From Eublepharis macularius (taxonomy: Eukaryota > Chordata > Lepidosauria > Squamata > Eublepharidae): 64,000 nucleotides of DNA. Within the stretch, counting starts at the first letter, position 1. Each line of letters begins with the position of its first letter. Both the position numbers and the translations under genes were made by a program. Where the stretch lies: contig NC_072800.1 of the NCBI RefSeq assembly GCF_028583425.1, forward strand, positions 9,065,001 through 9,129,000. The letters are read 5' to 3'. The notes beneath the pieces were generated by a model, which made no database searches, was not told where the DNA came from, and saw nothing but the letters and a program-made list of their open reading frames with translations. Below, in pieces: positions 1 to 12,900 of the stretch.

Positions 1-860
1 AATGGCCGCCTGCTTTAGCCGGAGAGACCAGGAAATGGCTCAGGAAGCTTGTTACCCTTCTAGGTATTTGACAGCGCTGCTGTTTCTGCAATCCCAAACT
101 GGTAGCAGAAATGGAGACATATAGAAGTCCTGGCGTAACCTCTGGGGTGAGTTTTACTTGGTGGCTCACAGTATGTAGGTAGATGTTTTAATCTAGTTTC
201 CCAATACTGGATGCAGTTTGGAAAAAAATCCTGGCTATTATTTCTGCTGCTTTCATATTTGAGTTTTTCTCTTTATCAGTTTAACATGCAAGCAATTTAT
301 GAGAGAAATAATGGGCTTATTCAACTTGCTGAAAAAAGGTGGGCACAAATCCAACATTTCAGAAATCTTAAGAATGATTTAATATTTGGTCTAATTTTAA
401 TCATCTTGAGATTCATGTAGTTCTTTGCTTCTAAAGAAAATGTCTGTACTGAATATTTGAGCAAACAAATAGAAGGTCTTAAGTAACCTGCTGTTTAATA
501 ATCGATTATCATGAGTCCTGTATGTCGCCCACAGATGTGTTCTAGCCAGGAGTGTCCTAATCGCCCTGATGTCACAGTGTGGCTTGGGAGGCAGAGATGT
601 GTCAGCTCATCTAATGTGATGTTGCTGAGAGACTGGGCAGCTGAATACTAAGAAATGTTGAACAAGTCTTAAAATGAAAATTTTGAGACTGTGAGCAGCT
701 TTTGTTAAACTGAATTTAACAAAATTCTCCCTGCAAATGGGCTCACAGCGGATTTACATCAGAAATTTAAAACATGGTAGCAACCATAAAATACAGCATA
801 AACAGGCAGCTCATATTTGCACTTAGGGCCAATGGACAGGGCAGTTAAAAATTCATCCAG
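1..860. other. BAG1 intron DNA, nothing recognised
   Basis: AT-rich unique-looking DNA. I looked for the BAG1 exon encoding the first part of the ubiquitin-like domain and did not find it; the small open frames have no recognisable similarity. Confidence 0.5.
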
Positions 861-889
861 TGTAGAGTTGGCACATATCCGCGCCCCCC

Positions 890-1096
890 CCCCTCCCTGG
901 GAAGGGCCCGTTGGGTAGCTCATCTGCCTCAACCCCCATAAGCCTGGCAGAACATTTCTATCTTACAGCCCCGGCAAAATGATAGCGGATCTTGTTGAGA
1001 CCGGGCCTCCAGAGACAGAGAGTTCCACCAGCTAGGTGCCAGAACCAAGAAGGTCCTGGCCCTGGTTGAGGCAAGACGAACCTCCTTGCGGCCAGG
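890..1096 (-). mobile_element. LINE ORF2 C-terminus fragment
   Basis: The minus strand reads FLVLAPSWWNSLSLEARSQQ and on to FCRGCKIEMFCQAYG, the WNSLP..R...F...K..LF signature at the C-terminus of Jockey-group LINE reverse transcriptases. The same family is seen at 9350-9466. It is cut off at its upstream end by the LTR starting at 1097. Confidence 0.6.
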
Positions 1097-3515
1097 TGTC
1101 AGTCCTTGGCAGGTGGAATCCCCAAGTTCTCCACAGCAAACTCGCAGGTGTATTGGTTGAAGTAACTTTATTAGAGATTCAGCAAGTTCAAGGTGCTCAG
1201 ACATGTGCATTGGCAGAAGTGACGTAACTGGGGTTGGTGTTATTTATTGGGAACGTTCCTGTCATCAGGATAAGGGCTGTTAAAGTTTTTGGGTGTGAAA
1301 GAGCCAGGAGGTTGTCAGGTAGAAGGTAGGTTTAGTCTAGACAGAACGAAGAATGAAATCATCTCAGTTCCCAAGAAAGACACATTTTGAGCTGGCTGCA
1401 GCCAGCCTTCAAGGACACTTGCTGGAGGCAGCAGGGAAAGAGAAAGTAAATACTTGTGAGATAACCCACTGCCTTAACATCAATAAGAAACTTCTCATGC
1501 CCTCAGAGGACCAGTACGTAATACAGAATACATTCGTGGCAGATATGAACACAGAATACATTCATGGCAGATATGCAGACAGGCATATATGGCAAACTAC
1601 CCTCCCCAAGAAGGTCTCCCCCCTCACATTGACCCCGGTTTGTTAGGGTAAGCCTTGTGAAATTTGTTTACAAGTTTTGGGGCTTTTACCCATTCCCTCT
1701 GACTTTCATCAAAATGCATCCAACAAATTAAATAAAACATTTCTCCCCGTTTCCATTTTGAGTCCAGGATTCCTTTCACTTCATGGTGCAGTGGTCTGTC
1801 CACCACGGCGGGGGGGGGGGGGGCTCTGCAGTCCGGGTGCCACTTATCAGGCAGGGGAGCTTTTTTCAGATGGCTGAAATGAAATATCGGGTGAACATTC
1901 TTTAAATTCTTGGGTCGATTTACCTCTACAGTCACTTCATTGATTATTTTCTTGACCTGAAATGGATCTAAGAATTTCCACCCCAGTTTTTTACTAGGTT
2001 GCTCCCCTCTGAGATGTTTAGTGGAGATGTACACATGATCTCCCACTTGTAATTTCCAAGGGATGGACCTTTTTTTGTCTGTGTATTTTTTGTAATCCTC
2101 TTTAGCTTTTTCCGGAGTCTTTTTAATTATCTCCCGTTGGGTTGTTAAGTTAGACCACCATTCTCACAGATCCCCTGGCTTGTGGTTAGCTGGGGTTTTC
2201 AGAAATGGCATTGCTGTGCCCTCATATCCATGGGCTATCATGAAGGGGGAGGCCCCCATGGAGCTATGTACCGAGTTGTTATAACAATATTCTGCAAAAC
2301 CTAGAAAATCAGTCCAGTTGTCCTGCTGGTAATTTATGTAGCATCTTAAGAATTGTTCCAGCACTTGATTAACTCTTTCTGTTTGCCCATCGGTCTCAGG
2401 ATGATGGGTGGAGCTAATGCCTTGTTCGATCCCTGCTACTTGCATTAGCTCCCGCCAGAAGTTGGCAACGAACTGGACTCCCCTATCGGAAATTACCTTA
2501 TTCGGAAATGAGTGCATTCTGACCACGTGTAGCATAAAGAGGGAGGCTAGTCTACTTGTGGTTGGAATTTTGGAGCATGGAATGAAATGAACTTGCTTAG
2601 AGAACAAATCAACCACCGCTAAAATTACAGTTTTTCCCTTCGAAAGGGGGAGGTCAGTAATAAAGTCCATTGAGATCACAGCTCATGGGTGAGAGGGGGT
2701 TTCTAAGAGCTGTAGTAGACCAGGTGGTTTTCCCCGTCTGCTTTTCCCCATCAAACACACTTGGCGAGTTGATACATACTGAGAAATGTCCCTTCTCATG
2801 TTTGGCCACCAAAATTGTCTCTGTTCCAGATGCAATGTTTTCAGATACCCAAAGTGGCCAGCCAACTTGGAATCATGACACTGTTTCAACACCTCCCTTC
2901 TTAAACTGGCTGGAATATACAATTTACCTTGTCGGTACCATCCTCCCCCCTCTCCCTCTGTAGTTCGTCTTTGGGTAGGGCGTCTCCCTCTTTCTCTGCT
3001 TCTTCTTTGACTCTTTCCTCCCAGTTCATGAAGGGAGCATTTTGCTTTAATTGTTTGGCTTGGCTCCTGGTGGTTACTGCCGCCCCCCCCCCCCAATTGA
3101 GCTGGCGAAAACATTGTGTCTATCACTTGCTCTCTCTGGCTCTCATGTTGGGGCATGCGCAAGAGGGCATCTGCCAGGAAGTTAGATTTACAAGGGAGGT
3201 GCTTTAGTGTAAAATTAAGCTTGGAGAAGAACTCCACCCAACATAGGTGTTTGGCACCAAGTTTGTGCGGGGTGCGCAGTGCCTGTAAATTTTTATGTTC
3301 AGTCTAGACTTCAAATGGCACTTTAGCACCCTACAACCAATGTCTCCAGGTACACAAAGCCAGTTAGACTGCTAAAGTTTCTTTATCCCATACCACCCCA
3401 TGGTGTTCAGCTTCAGAATTTTTTTTTTGACACATAGGCACAGGGGTGCAATTTCCCATCATCCATCTGCTTGCAAAATAACACTCCCCCCAATTGACAC
3501 CAGGGATCACCAGTA
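1097..3515 (-). mobile_element. Ty3/Gypsy chromovirus fossil, truncated
   Basis: A minus-strand LTR retroelement remnant. Its 3' LTR is at about 1097-1594 (TG...CA ends). Next come, in minus order from the right, part of RNase H (about 3515-3080), the integrase zinc-binding and core region (about 3100-2165) and an integrase C-terminus with a chromodomain-like end (2046-1624). Gag, protease, reverse transcriptase and the 5' LTR are absent, and the remaining part has several breaks. It is an old, dead copy inserted in a LINE tail within a BAG1 intron. Confidence 0.85.
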
Positions 3516-3529
3516 GTGCTAGTGCATGT

Positions 3530-3680
3530 ATTTATTTATTCAGAAAATTTCTATGCCACCTCTCCGGATAACATATTTGAAGCAGATTGCAAAGTAAAAC
3601 ATGCTGGAAACATCAACACCTATTTAAAAGCCCAGCCTTAAAGGTTCGCCCAGAGCATAAAAACAGCAGAAAGTGAGTCA
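3530..3680. repeat. Dispersed repeat tail (SINE/LINE 3' end-like)
   Basis: The stretch around TTTATTTATTCAGAAAATTT with CTATGCCACCTCTCC resembles the common squamate repeat tail that encodes a TATAAATxGCCxC-like 3' end in reverse. Fragmentary; family not fixed. Confidence 0.35.
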
Positions 3681-3895
3681 GAAAACAGTTCTAGCGAGAC
3701 CACACACAGCAGGCATTGCCCGGGCTTTTAGGTAAGACTTTGAGGACCCAAAATCAGCTGAGAAGCTTTTAAATCTTTTAACTAAAGCAGAGGTTATGTT
3801 CGTGTGTGTAGGAAATTTGAATTATTTTTGACTTGATTAAATGCAAAAAACCCATTGTTTTGGAGTTTCTGAAATCATTTTTCCTCCCCTTTTAG

Positions 3896-3978
3896 GAAAA
3901 TCCCTGAAAGAAATGGAACAGCCATTGTCAGTGTTTGGCGTGAAAAATGGTTGTAAAGTTATGCTGATTGGGAAAAGG
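3896..3978 (+). CDS. BAG1: BAG1 exon (end of ubiquitin-like domain)
   Basis: Acceptor TTTTAG precedes and donor GTAACT follows. It starts in phase 1 (Gly codon split) and encodes [20 protein letters not shown] followed by VMLIGKR, the last strands of the ubiquitin-like domain. It corresponds to the third of seven exons in human BAG1. Confidence 0.95.
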
Positions 3979-6900
3979 GTAACTTTCCTTTTATGAAGGG
4001 GTTATTTCATTTTATTGGTGTTCAGTCAGTGACAATTGTAGAATATGTCTAGAGAAATTTGCCAGACGTGAGCCGTTGTCTTTCCCTCTGTGATTGGCAG
4101 GGAATCTGGGCCTTTCTCCAGCACAGGGCGCGCACAGCCCTTCCTTACTCACTTTTTTTGCTAATTGAGAGAAAGAAAAGATAAAATAGATTGTGCAGGT
4201 GATCAATAAAAGACAGTGAAATATGAGCCTGACCTGTAGTAGGATTATTTATTAATGTTTATTAGTCATTTATGTAGCCCGAGCTGTGCAGATGTGGCTG
4301 ACAATGTGCTTTTGTGTATAGGTGGTAGTAGTTGGCTACGCAGGGATTTGCCCTTCAGTCTTCCATGTTGTGTCCATTGGTTGTGAGAGAAATGAGCAGG
4401 ATGTGGCCTTCCACTCTTCCTCTCTTCTCGGGGCAGTGGGAGGGTGGGGGGGGGAAATGACATTGCACTTCAGGCTAGCATGACATCTGGGCAAAATCCT
4501 GGAGATGACATAGGTTAATGCTCTAGACACTCTGTGGTAATACTGTAGAGTTGCTAGAGCTTTGGTCGACATGCTGACACCATGTCCTTGTTTTGCCTGA
4601 ATGTGGCATTGGCAGGTAACCCAACATCATTCTGCCCTTTGCCCCGCCACAGAAGCTCCTTGGGATGCTGAGCCGCTGCCTAGATGGAAAGGGGGCAAAG
4701 AAGAGCCTTCTCTTCTGCTTCCTTTGTTATTTTATTTCCTGATTTACTGGCATTAAATGCCTTTTAAAAAATGGCGCCAAGGCTTGCTTTCTTCAGTGGG
4801 TTTGCATACGTAACTTCATTTAGGTTCTCCCCTTTCTTTACTTTATGCATTTCCCATTCTCTTTTCTGTCATCTTTCTTCTCCTTTCCCTACTTCTTTTG
4901 TCTTGTTCCTGTCTTATTACAGTGTCTTAATTGCCTTTCTGAAAGTTATATAAGGCTATAAACAAATCTTCTTGAAAATAATGAAACAACTAATGCAAAA
5001 ACAAAATCATATGATTTTTACTTATTTGACGTTTCTTGCCCATCAATCTTTGTGATTTTAGGTTTCTGCCATGTTTAAAATATTTGCTCTTCCCCCACCA
5101 AATAAAAATGATTCCGTGCAAAGCACAACATCTAAGATCGCATTTTACCCAACTGCTGTTTTTCTCTTGCATGAGGACATAACAAGTTTGTAGGTAGATA
5201 TAGTGTCAGACTGTAGGAACACCTACCTTCACTATGCTATTTCTCCATTCAAACTGTGAGCCTGTTTCAAAAAGATGAGGTTGCTGAACAAATTTACAAA
5301 GTAGAGAGAGAGGCCAGGATGTTGAACTGAAACAATAATGGACTTCTAGCAGTGTCATCGTAAGAAGAGTTGCACCCTTCTGAAGTCACGGTCTTCGATG
5401 AACTTGGAAGGGAGTAACTCTGCTTAGGCTAGCACTGTAAATCTTTGTTAATTGTGCTTTTAAAACTTTTAAAAATTCAGTGTACTTTTAAAAAAAATAC
5501 TTGAAATCTTAGGTGTGTAAAAGAATATTGTCTTGTTTGAACACGTACAGAACAGTCCTGAAGAAGAGACCGAGTTAAAGAAATTAAAAGATTTGGAGAA
5601 ATCAGCAGAGCAGATAGCCAAAAAAATAGAGGAAGTTAATAAAGAACTTGGAGGTATTCAGAAAGTAAGTTGCTTTTAGTTACAACATTTCACCTTCTAT
5701 ATACTTTTGAACTGCTTGATATAGTTTTAGAATAATTTACTATTGCAGATGGTTGACATGTCTTTGTATTTAAAGGTGCTCTTTCTTTCAAATGCTTCAG
5801 GGTACATTCATGAACTACTTTGAGGGCCTGCTTGGCCAGAAGCGATAAGTCTATAAATATAAAATATAATTAAAATTCCAGAAGTTTGAGTAGGGGTAGG
5901 TAGATTCTTTGTTTTCTGATGAAATTACTCTTTAATATTCACAATTTGAATATACCTACTGTGTTGTGACTGCTTGTCTCACCCATGTAGATTCAATTTT
6001 CTGGTGGTGTTAGAAGGTCAGGAAACCTCAGTTCCTTTTACCTTCCGTGGATTTCAATAAGTCACCCAAGAGAGCTTCTTGGCTTAGTAAATTCTAAACC
6101 ATTTGAGTTCTCTTCTGACTGGGCATTTTTGTTAATTCAGCATTTTAAAACTAAGAAGAGTGCTTTTACATTTTCCAGGAGAAATGCCACCAGAACCTAG
6201 AAATTGGTTTGGCACTGGTAAAACAATTCAAGCAATATTTTCAGTGCATGAGTGCTTAGCCCCACTATTCCCTGCGGCCTCTTTCAATGTGGGATTCTGT
6301 TAAGCTATATTGAAATGTCAATTAGAAATTCCATTCTGTACCAAAATTCAGAAAGAATATTTTGACTCCTGTCCAGTTCTTCCCTTCCCTTATATATTTA
6401 CATTTTTAAAAGAAGCACAATAAATTTAAGGTAGAGTTCAACAAATCCCAGGTGCCAGGTTGCCTTGGAACCTAAAAATCATTGTGGTGCCTAGAAAATA
6501 AAGGAATGATTTTATTGTAATGTGTCTTGGTAGTGGAATGACAAAGCTTGGATCCAACTAGGTTTTCCGTTGTTGAAAAAGAGAGGAAGGGGTTGCCTTT
6601 GACTTTCAAAAAGGGCTATATTTGGGTTCTTGTGACAGAAAAGACAAATGCCACGTGGATCAGGAGCTATAACAAGGAGGGGAATAGGCCAAGATTGAGT
6701 GAAAAAGGTGCTTGGGTACAACCCAAACCTTAATTGTCATTTCACACCAGAATGTTTTCTTGTAACATAAAACTAAATGTGCATGAAATTCTTTTCATTG
6801 CTTGTTTATATGCATTACTTTTACATCATTCAGTGGTGGTGGATAAATTCTTTTCTCAGTTGGCCACTTTCTTTACTGGCTCCAATATTAAATTAAATTA

Positions 6901-9900
6901 TATGTTTACTATGCAAAATTGTGATAGATCACTCTGTATTATTTATCATTTAGAGTGGCTGTCATCCAGTATGCCGTGAATAAAGCTCTTGTACAATAAA
7001 ACACCTATTTTCCTTGCAGGGTTTTTTAGCAAAGAATCTTCAAACTGAAGCTCTTAACCAGTTGGACAAGCGAATAAAGGGAACTGCTGAGCAGTTTATG
7101 AAGATTCTGGAACAGATAGATGCTATTGTGAGTGAATAACTGATCACTGTGTGGAACTTGCCTTGGTTGCCGTGATCATCTCTGCCTGTACACTGATATG
7201 GAAAGTGTGTCCCTGTGTCCCTTCTGGTCTGCGCTGCAGCCTTCAGTACTATTGACTGTGGTACCTTATGAATCACCTTGCTAAGATGGGCTTAGAAGAT
7301 TTACTGTTACGCTGGTTTTGCTACTTCCTTAGGTTGTAGAAGGATGTCCTGGGTTTCATTGGGCCCCTTGGCCACAGATGCATGGGTATCTTGAGTTCAG
7401 TCTTGATCCTCCATGCTTTTTAACATTTATGTGAAGCCCCTACAGGCCTTCCTGACCAAGCAAAGGATTTTTCCCTTCCAGAAGGACTTTGAACTGGACT
7501 GAAATCAGAGCCAGTGCTCTCTGCTTATCGCCTGCCCTGCAGAATCCCCTTTGCTGCTGTGCTGGATCAGCAGCTGCAACAGGAAAACTACACAATTGTG
7601 TAGTTTTCCCAATTTGGGACACACCCCTGGGCCTTCTCTGTATTTTAACATAGCTTTGTAAATGTTACAAAATATTGTTTTGTGTTTTCTGTGTGTGTTA
7701 GCTGCTTTAAGGACCCACTGGGTAGAAATGCCATATAAATACAGAAATAATGTGCCCTGAGTCCCTGAAAACTGTATCAAGAATATGTAGTTTTGTTTCA
7801 TTTTTTGTTACTTGGCTTTGTAACAATAGGGTGGTAACCAACACAAGGTACATATAATCAGAATTGTCCATTTTTTTGGATTAGAAACATGTGAAAAGGA
7901 GACAGTCTCGTAGAGAAATGTCCTCCTCCCCAACAATGAAGGATTTACATATCCATCTGGTGTTAATTGTAATAAAATGACTTTATTAGGCTCATTTGCC
8001 AGCTTTTACTCAAACAAGCCTGTTGAATGCACTTGTAATTTATTACTTTATTTACTTCATTTCTACTCTGCTGTTCTCCCCCAGCGGGGACCCAGAGAAG
8101 CTTACAGCATTCTCCCCTTTTCCCACTTTATTCTCACAATAACAATGCTGCAAGGCAGGTTAGGCTGAGAGAGAGTGGCTGGCCCAAGGTCGCCCAGCAA
8201 GCTTGCATGCACAGTGAGGATTCGAACCTGGATCTCCCAGTTATTAATTACAAGTCCCACCCCCCAAAAGTTGGGATAATGAAATATTAGTTATTTGTTG
8301 ATAGCCCAGCATGTAATCTTGTGTTTGGAGTAATGAATACCAAAACTTGGATGAAGATAAAACTTAATAGTCTTTACTAGAATGACTATTAATTGTATAA
8401 TATTTTATAGAGCTGAGAGAGAGGAGTGCTAAGCTGAAGCCACAATAGAGGGAGCCATCCCAGCATGGCTGCAGTTCATTCTTGGCCTTCCACCTACAGG
8501 CCCAGTGTTGGGGGTGTTTTTCATCCTGGTGAGTAAGTTCTGTGGAGCCAGGTGACCCTTTCTCAGGAGACTTGGAGGCACAGGACTGTGCAGTGTTAGG
8601 GGCACTTAAGCAATTTGTTTTCAGTTAATATGGACAGACTGCAGACCTAGTGGTCGGAGGCTGCATTTAGCAGAGATTGGGGTGGAGCTTTGCAGCATGC
8701 GCAGAACGCATGGAGGGAGCATGTGGCCTAAAATGCAGAGCTTGTGCAGGAGCAGCAGGAGGCAGTGGTGGTCGCATTTTGTATCTGCTGTGTTCTTAAT
8801 AAATTGCATAGCACAGTAGACCATTGCTTTTTGTGGATTCATTACTAGCAGTTGCAGTCCAGTAAAAACCAGTCTCCAGCTGGTTTTTACTCTCTCAGCG
8901 TCATAATCTTACTGTTTTGCTGTTGGGAAGTAGCAGACCCCCTCCCCTGTACCTTGGTATTTGTGGATTTCACCATTCTCGGTGATTCTGGAAACAGATC
9001 TTCCATGTAGGATGATGGTCTACTGTAGAGGTGATTCACTTAGTTTTCCATCCCTAGTTTCCGGTAATTTAATTTAATTTATTGCATTTCTAGCCTGCCC
9101 TTCCCGCAAGTGGGTTCAGGGCGGATAACAACATTAATAATATTAGAATAACATAAAATACAATAAAAAATCAATAATATAATACAAGGTATAAACATTA
9201 AAACCAAATCCAAGTGGTAGTGTGTGGTGTTAATGCATGTCCTCAGGAATTCGTTGGGGTAGAGAGGGCAGATGTTTCAGCTAAACAGCGAACCAAAGCC
9301 AAGGCTACAGCAGAGAGGCCAACCAAGTCACCTGCCCAAGCCTCAGCTAATATAGGTTGGGCAGAAGATCTCCGTCTTACAGGCCTGGTGGAACAAGTTC
9401 CGCAGGTCCCTAGTCTCAACGGAGAGGGAATTCCACCAGGCTGGTGCCAGGGCCGAAAAGGCCCTGTGTCAGGTCTTGCCAGGTACTTTCCCTGATCACT
9501 TCACTGCATCACTCCAGTGTATGAGTTGAAGATTATTTTATTAAGGAAAGATATCAGTTTCACAATACTGCTACATGGTCATTGACCGGAATGCCTAAAA
9601 GCAGGAAAGTCAGTTCAATTACAGGTCACTGTCTCCTCCCCCAGGAGGGGGAAAGTCAGTCAGGAGTTTAGGCGCGCTTCGCCTGGGAAGAAGGGAGGGG
9701 GGAAGGAGAGGAGCACCACTCAGTCTGTGCAGTAGCTTCAGGGACACATTCCCAGTCTCAGCAGGAACTAGGAATCGAAACACTTTGCCTGAAAGAGAAA
9801 CAGTTCGCAACAGATTCACATAGCTCTGGTTCCCTCTGCACTCCCTCAGAGGTACTAAAGCAGAACACACATGAAACAGAAAGCATGAAACATGGCAGAT

Positions 9901-12900
9901 ATCCTGGGAATTATCTGACACCCTGGCCCTGGTCGATGATAGGCAAAAACGTCCTTGGGGCCAGGGACAACCAGAAGATGTTGGTTGGCCGAATGAAGGG
10001 TGAGAGGCGGTCCCGTAGGTATGGGGGTCCCAATCTGTTTAGGGCTTTGAACCTCATACTCAAAAACTCAAACTTGACCCGGAATTCAATTGGTAACCAT
10101 TTAGTTTTTCCATCGGTCTCCTCTTCCCTTACACTATAATTCTGTGCCTAATTCTGAGGCCCATTGAACTTAGCAATGCTTGTTCTTTAGATGTTGTGCC
10201 TTCTTATGAATGCTTACCTGGTGGTAAATCCCACTGTATTGCATTTGCTTGCAACAGGGCTTGTAGCCCAGAAGTTCTGCGCTAGTTGCTTCTGGCCTTG
10301 TATATAGAGCAGCAGCAATCTGAAAAATATGAATTGTCGAGGTGGTTGGAATGACAGCTGCTGTATAGTGGAACAATGAGGGGACTAGGAAAGCTTGCAT
10401 GAGGTTATGGCCAGTGTATGTGACTGACAAACTTCAGAAGGAGGCTTCTTTAAGAGCCAACTAGTTGGTTTCACCACAAGCTTCACAGCAGTTTTATGTC
10501 AGCAGTTTTTTTAAAAAACTGTTTCACCCTGCCCCTCCCACCCCCGCAAGGTGCTTAGGGTGGCACATGTGATTCTCTTCTATCCTTGCAACAACCCTGT
10601 ACAGGGTCATCCATTAAGTTGAGTGAAGATTTGAACCCAGGTCTCCTTTGTTTGATTCTCGCTATCCCACTGGAGGTCTGTTAATGCCCCAAGAGAACAG
10701 TTCCTCCTCCTTTGGGCTCTTGGCTTTCTGGATTGCCCTGTTTAATACTGCATTCAGTAATATTGGTCGGATCAGATGTCCATGCCCTTCCTTCATAATT
10801 TTGGGGGTGTAACTTGTTTTTTGATTAAATGAATATTTTTGCATGATCCGAGTGTAATATTAATATCCAGGTGGTAATTCTTGAACTGTCAATAAGGTAT
10901 TATTTGCACTGGGTCTTTACCTGGAAGCCCACCGAGGTGTGTTCTTACGCAAGCACAGTTAGTATATAATGATCTTCATTAAAATGCTTTATCATTTGAA
11001 AGTCAGTTGTGCTTTAAGGGGTTTGGGGGGGGGGTTGCTTTTCAACTTTCCCTCCCCTCGTTTTGTTAGTATACCTAGGGCTGCTGCTTAACTAGTTCCA
11101 GACAGTGACAGATTGACCCCAAAAGGTCACTCTGTTATATGATCTGTTGCTTTGGGTCCTCCCAATAATTCTAGTGCTTCTAGGGTGGCACCACTGTAAA
11201 AAGTGCCCCATTTTGACCATGCTTTTGTGCAGTCTAGCAGGTAAGAGTAGAAAGCTGTTGGTTTTTAAAATTGAAATCGGCTTTGCTACTGATTTCCTAC
11301 TAAAAAGCATTTTTCAAACATGGTGGCCATAGATTGTTTCAGGAGGGTAGCCATATTGGTCTACAGTAGAACAGCAAGATTTGAGTCTAGTGACACTTTA
11401 AAGACCAATGAGATTTTCATGATATAAGCTTTTGAGAGTCAAAACTTTCTTTGTCACATATTTCATGATGTCTGACAAAGGGAGCTTTAACCCTCGAGAG
11501 CTTATATCCTGGACTCGAATCTTAGTGGCCAGAGAATTTCAGTGATATGCTGACTGGGTTTAATGGTGGCAGTCCTAGGGTGGCAGTCCCTGGCAGTTAG
11601 ATCCCCAAGTCCCTCACAGCAAGCAGGCAGCTGCATTGGTTGAAGACACTTTATTTAGAGATCTATTCAGTTCAGGTATGTACTTATAGATAGAAGCTGG
11701 CAGAAGTGATTATTCAAACAATAGGACTATTGATATAGGGAACGTTTTCCCGCCCTTTGCATTCAGGTGTGAAAACCCAAAATGTTACATGGGAACAAAG
11801 TAGTTTAGTCTAGACAAAGTACAGAGTGGAATCATTCCCTCCTGTGAAAAGACGGATTTCATTACACAGCTGCAGCTTCGGCCCAAGGCCACTCAGAAGT
11901 GAAAGCACGTATTTCTTAGAGATAACAAAGAGGCCACTGGCTCCTCTGGAAATTAGTATTAGCAGTCTAGACACCTTCAGGCGACGTATATAAAATGCAT
12001 AAGATACAGTATTTAACGTTGGCATTATACCAGTATGAGATGCAGTGTAAGATGCAGAACACAATAATGGCATGGATGCTTATATCACTCTCAGTATAAA
12101 ATGCGGACTATAACAGTGGATGCTTGCAGAACACAACAATGGCATGGATGCTGGCATCCATGACAAATGGGACTTACCTCCAGGTAAATTTCATGTTCAT
12201 CTTCGTTCTTCTATGCTGACACACATGGGGACTGCGCAGGCGCAGGCCAGCCGCCGGAGAATTTTCTATAGCTTCTATGGCTCCGAAGGGGGCCGTTTGT
12301 CGCGCGCCTCAGCGACCGTTTTCCCGCCCAAACGGTCACATGCTCCTCCAGCGACCAACGGCCCCTTCCCTCAGTTCTCTTCTTGCCGCCGCTTGGAGAG
12401 AACGTGAGCTTTGTTGCTCGGTGCTTTGTGTGTCTTTTGACTTCTGGATTGATCTTTGGCTTTTGACTTCGGACTTTGGACCTCGACTATTCTTCGGATA
12501 CTGATTTGGACTTTGGATTGGACTCGGTAATTACAACCCGGACTGTTTGACCTCTCTCTAGCGTGCCCCTGAAGATGGCCTCAAAGGCTCTCTTCAAGCA
12601 TTGCCTCCAGTGCCACACGAAAATGGCCAAGACCGATGGCCATGGACTGTGCCTGTTTTGTTTGGGGGAGACCCACAATGTTTCGGCCTGTAAAATTTGC
12701 CAGGGCTTCACCAACAAGGCCCGGCAGGAGCGCAAGGCCCGACTGAACTCCTCCCTGTGGCAGAAGGTCATGTCCGGAGGTACTCCGTTACCTCCCCCCA
12801 AGGCCGGCCCTAGCCCCTCTGCCGGAAGGCAATCAAGAGCTGGCTCAGTGGCTTCCGTGAGGTCGGGGTCGAAATCGCGTCCCCCGAGTGCCTCGGCGTC

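Noticed and set aside
1-420. Missing 5' BAG1 exon
   Set aside because: The open frame at 211-420 has no ubiquitin-like sequence and no matching splice sites.
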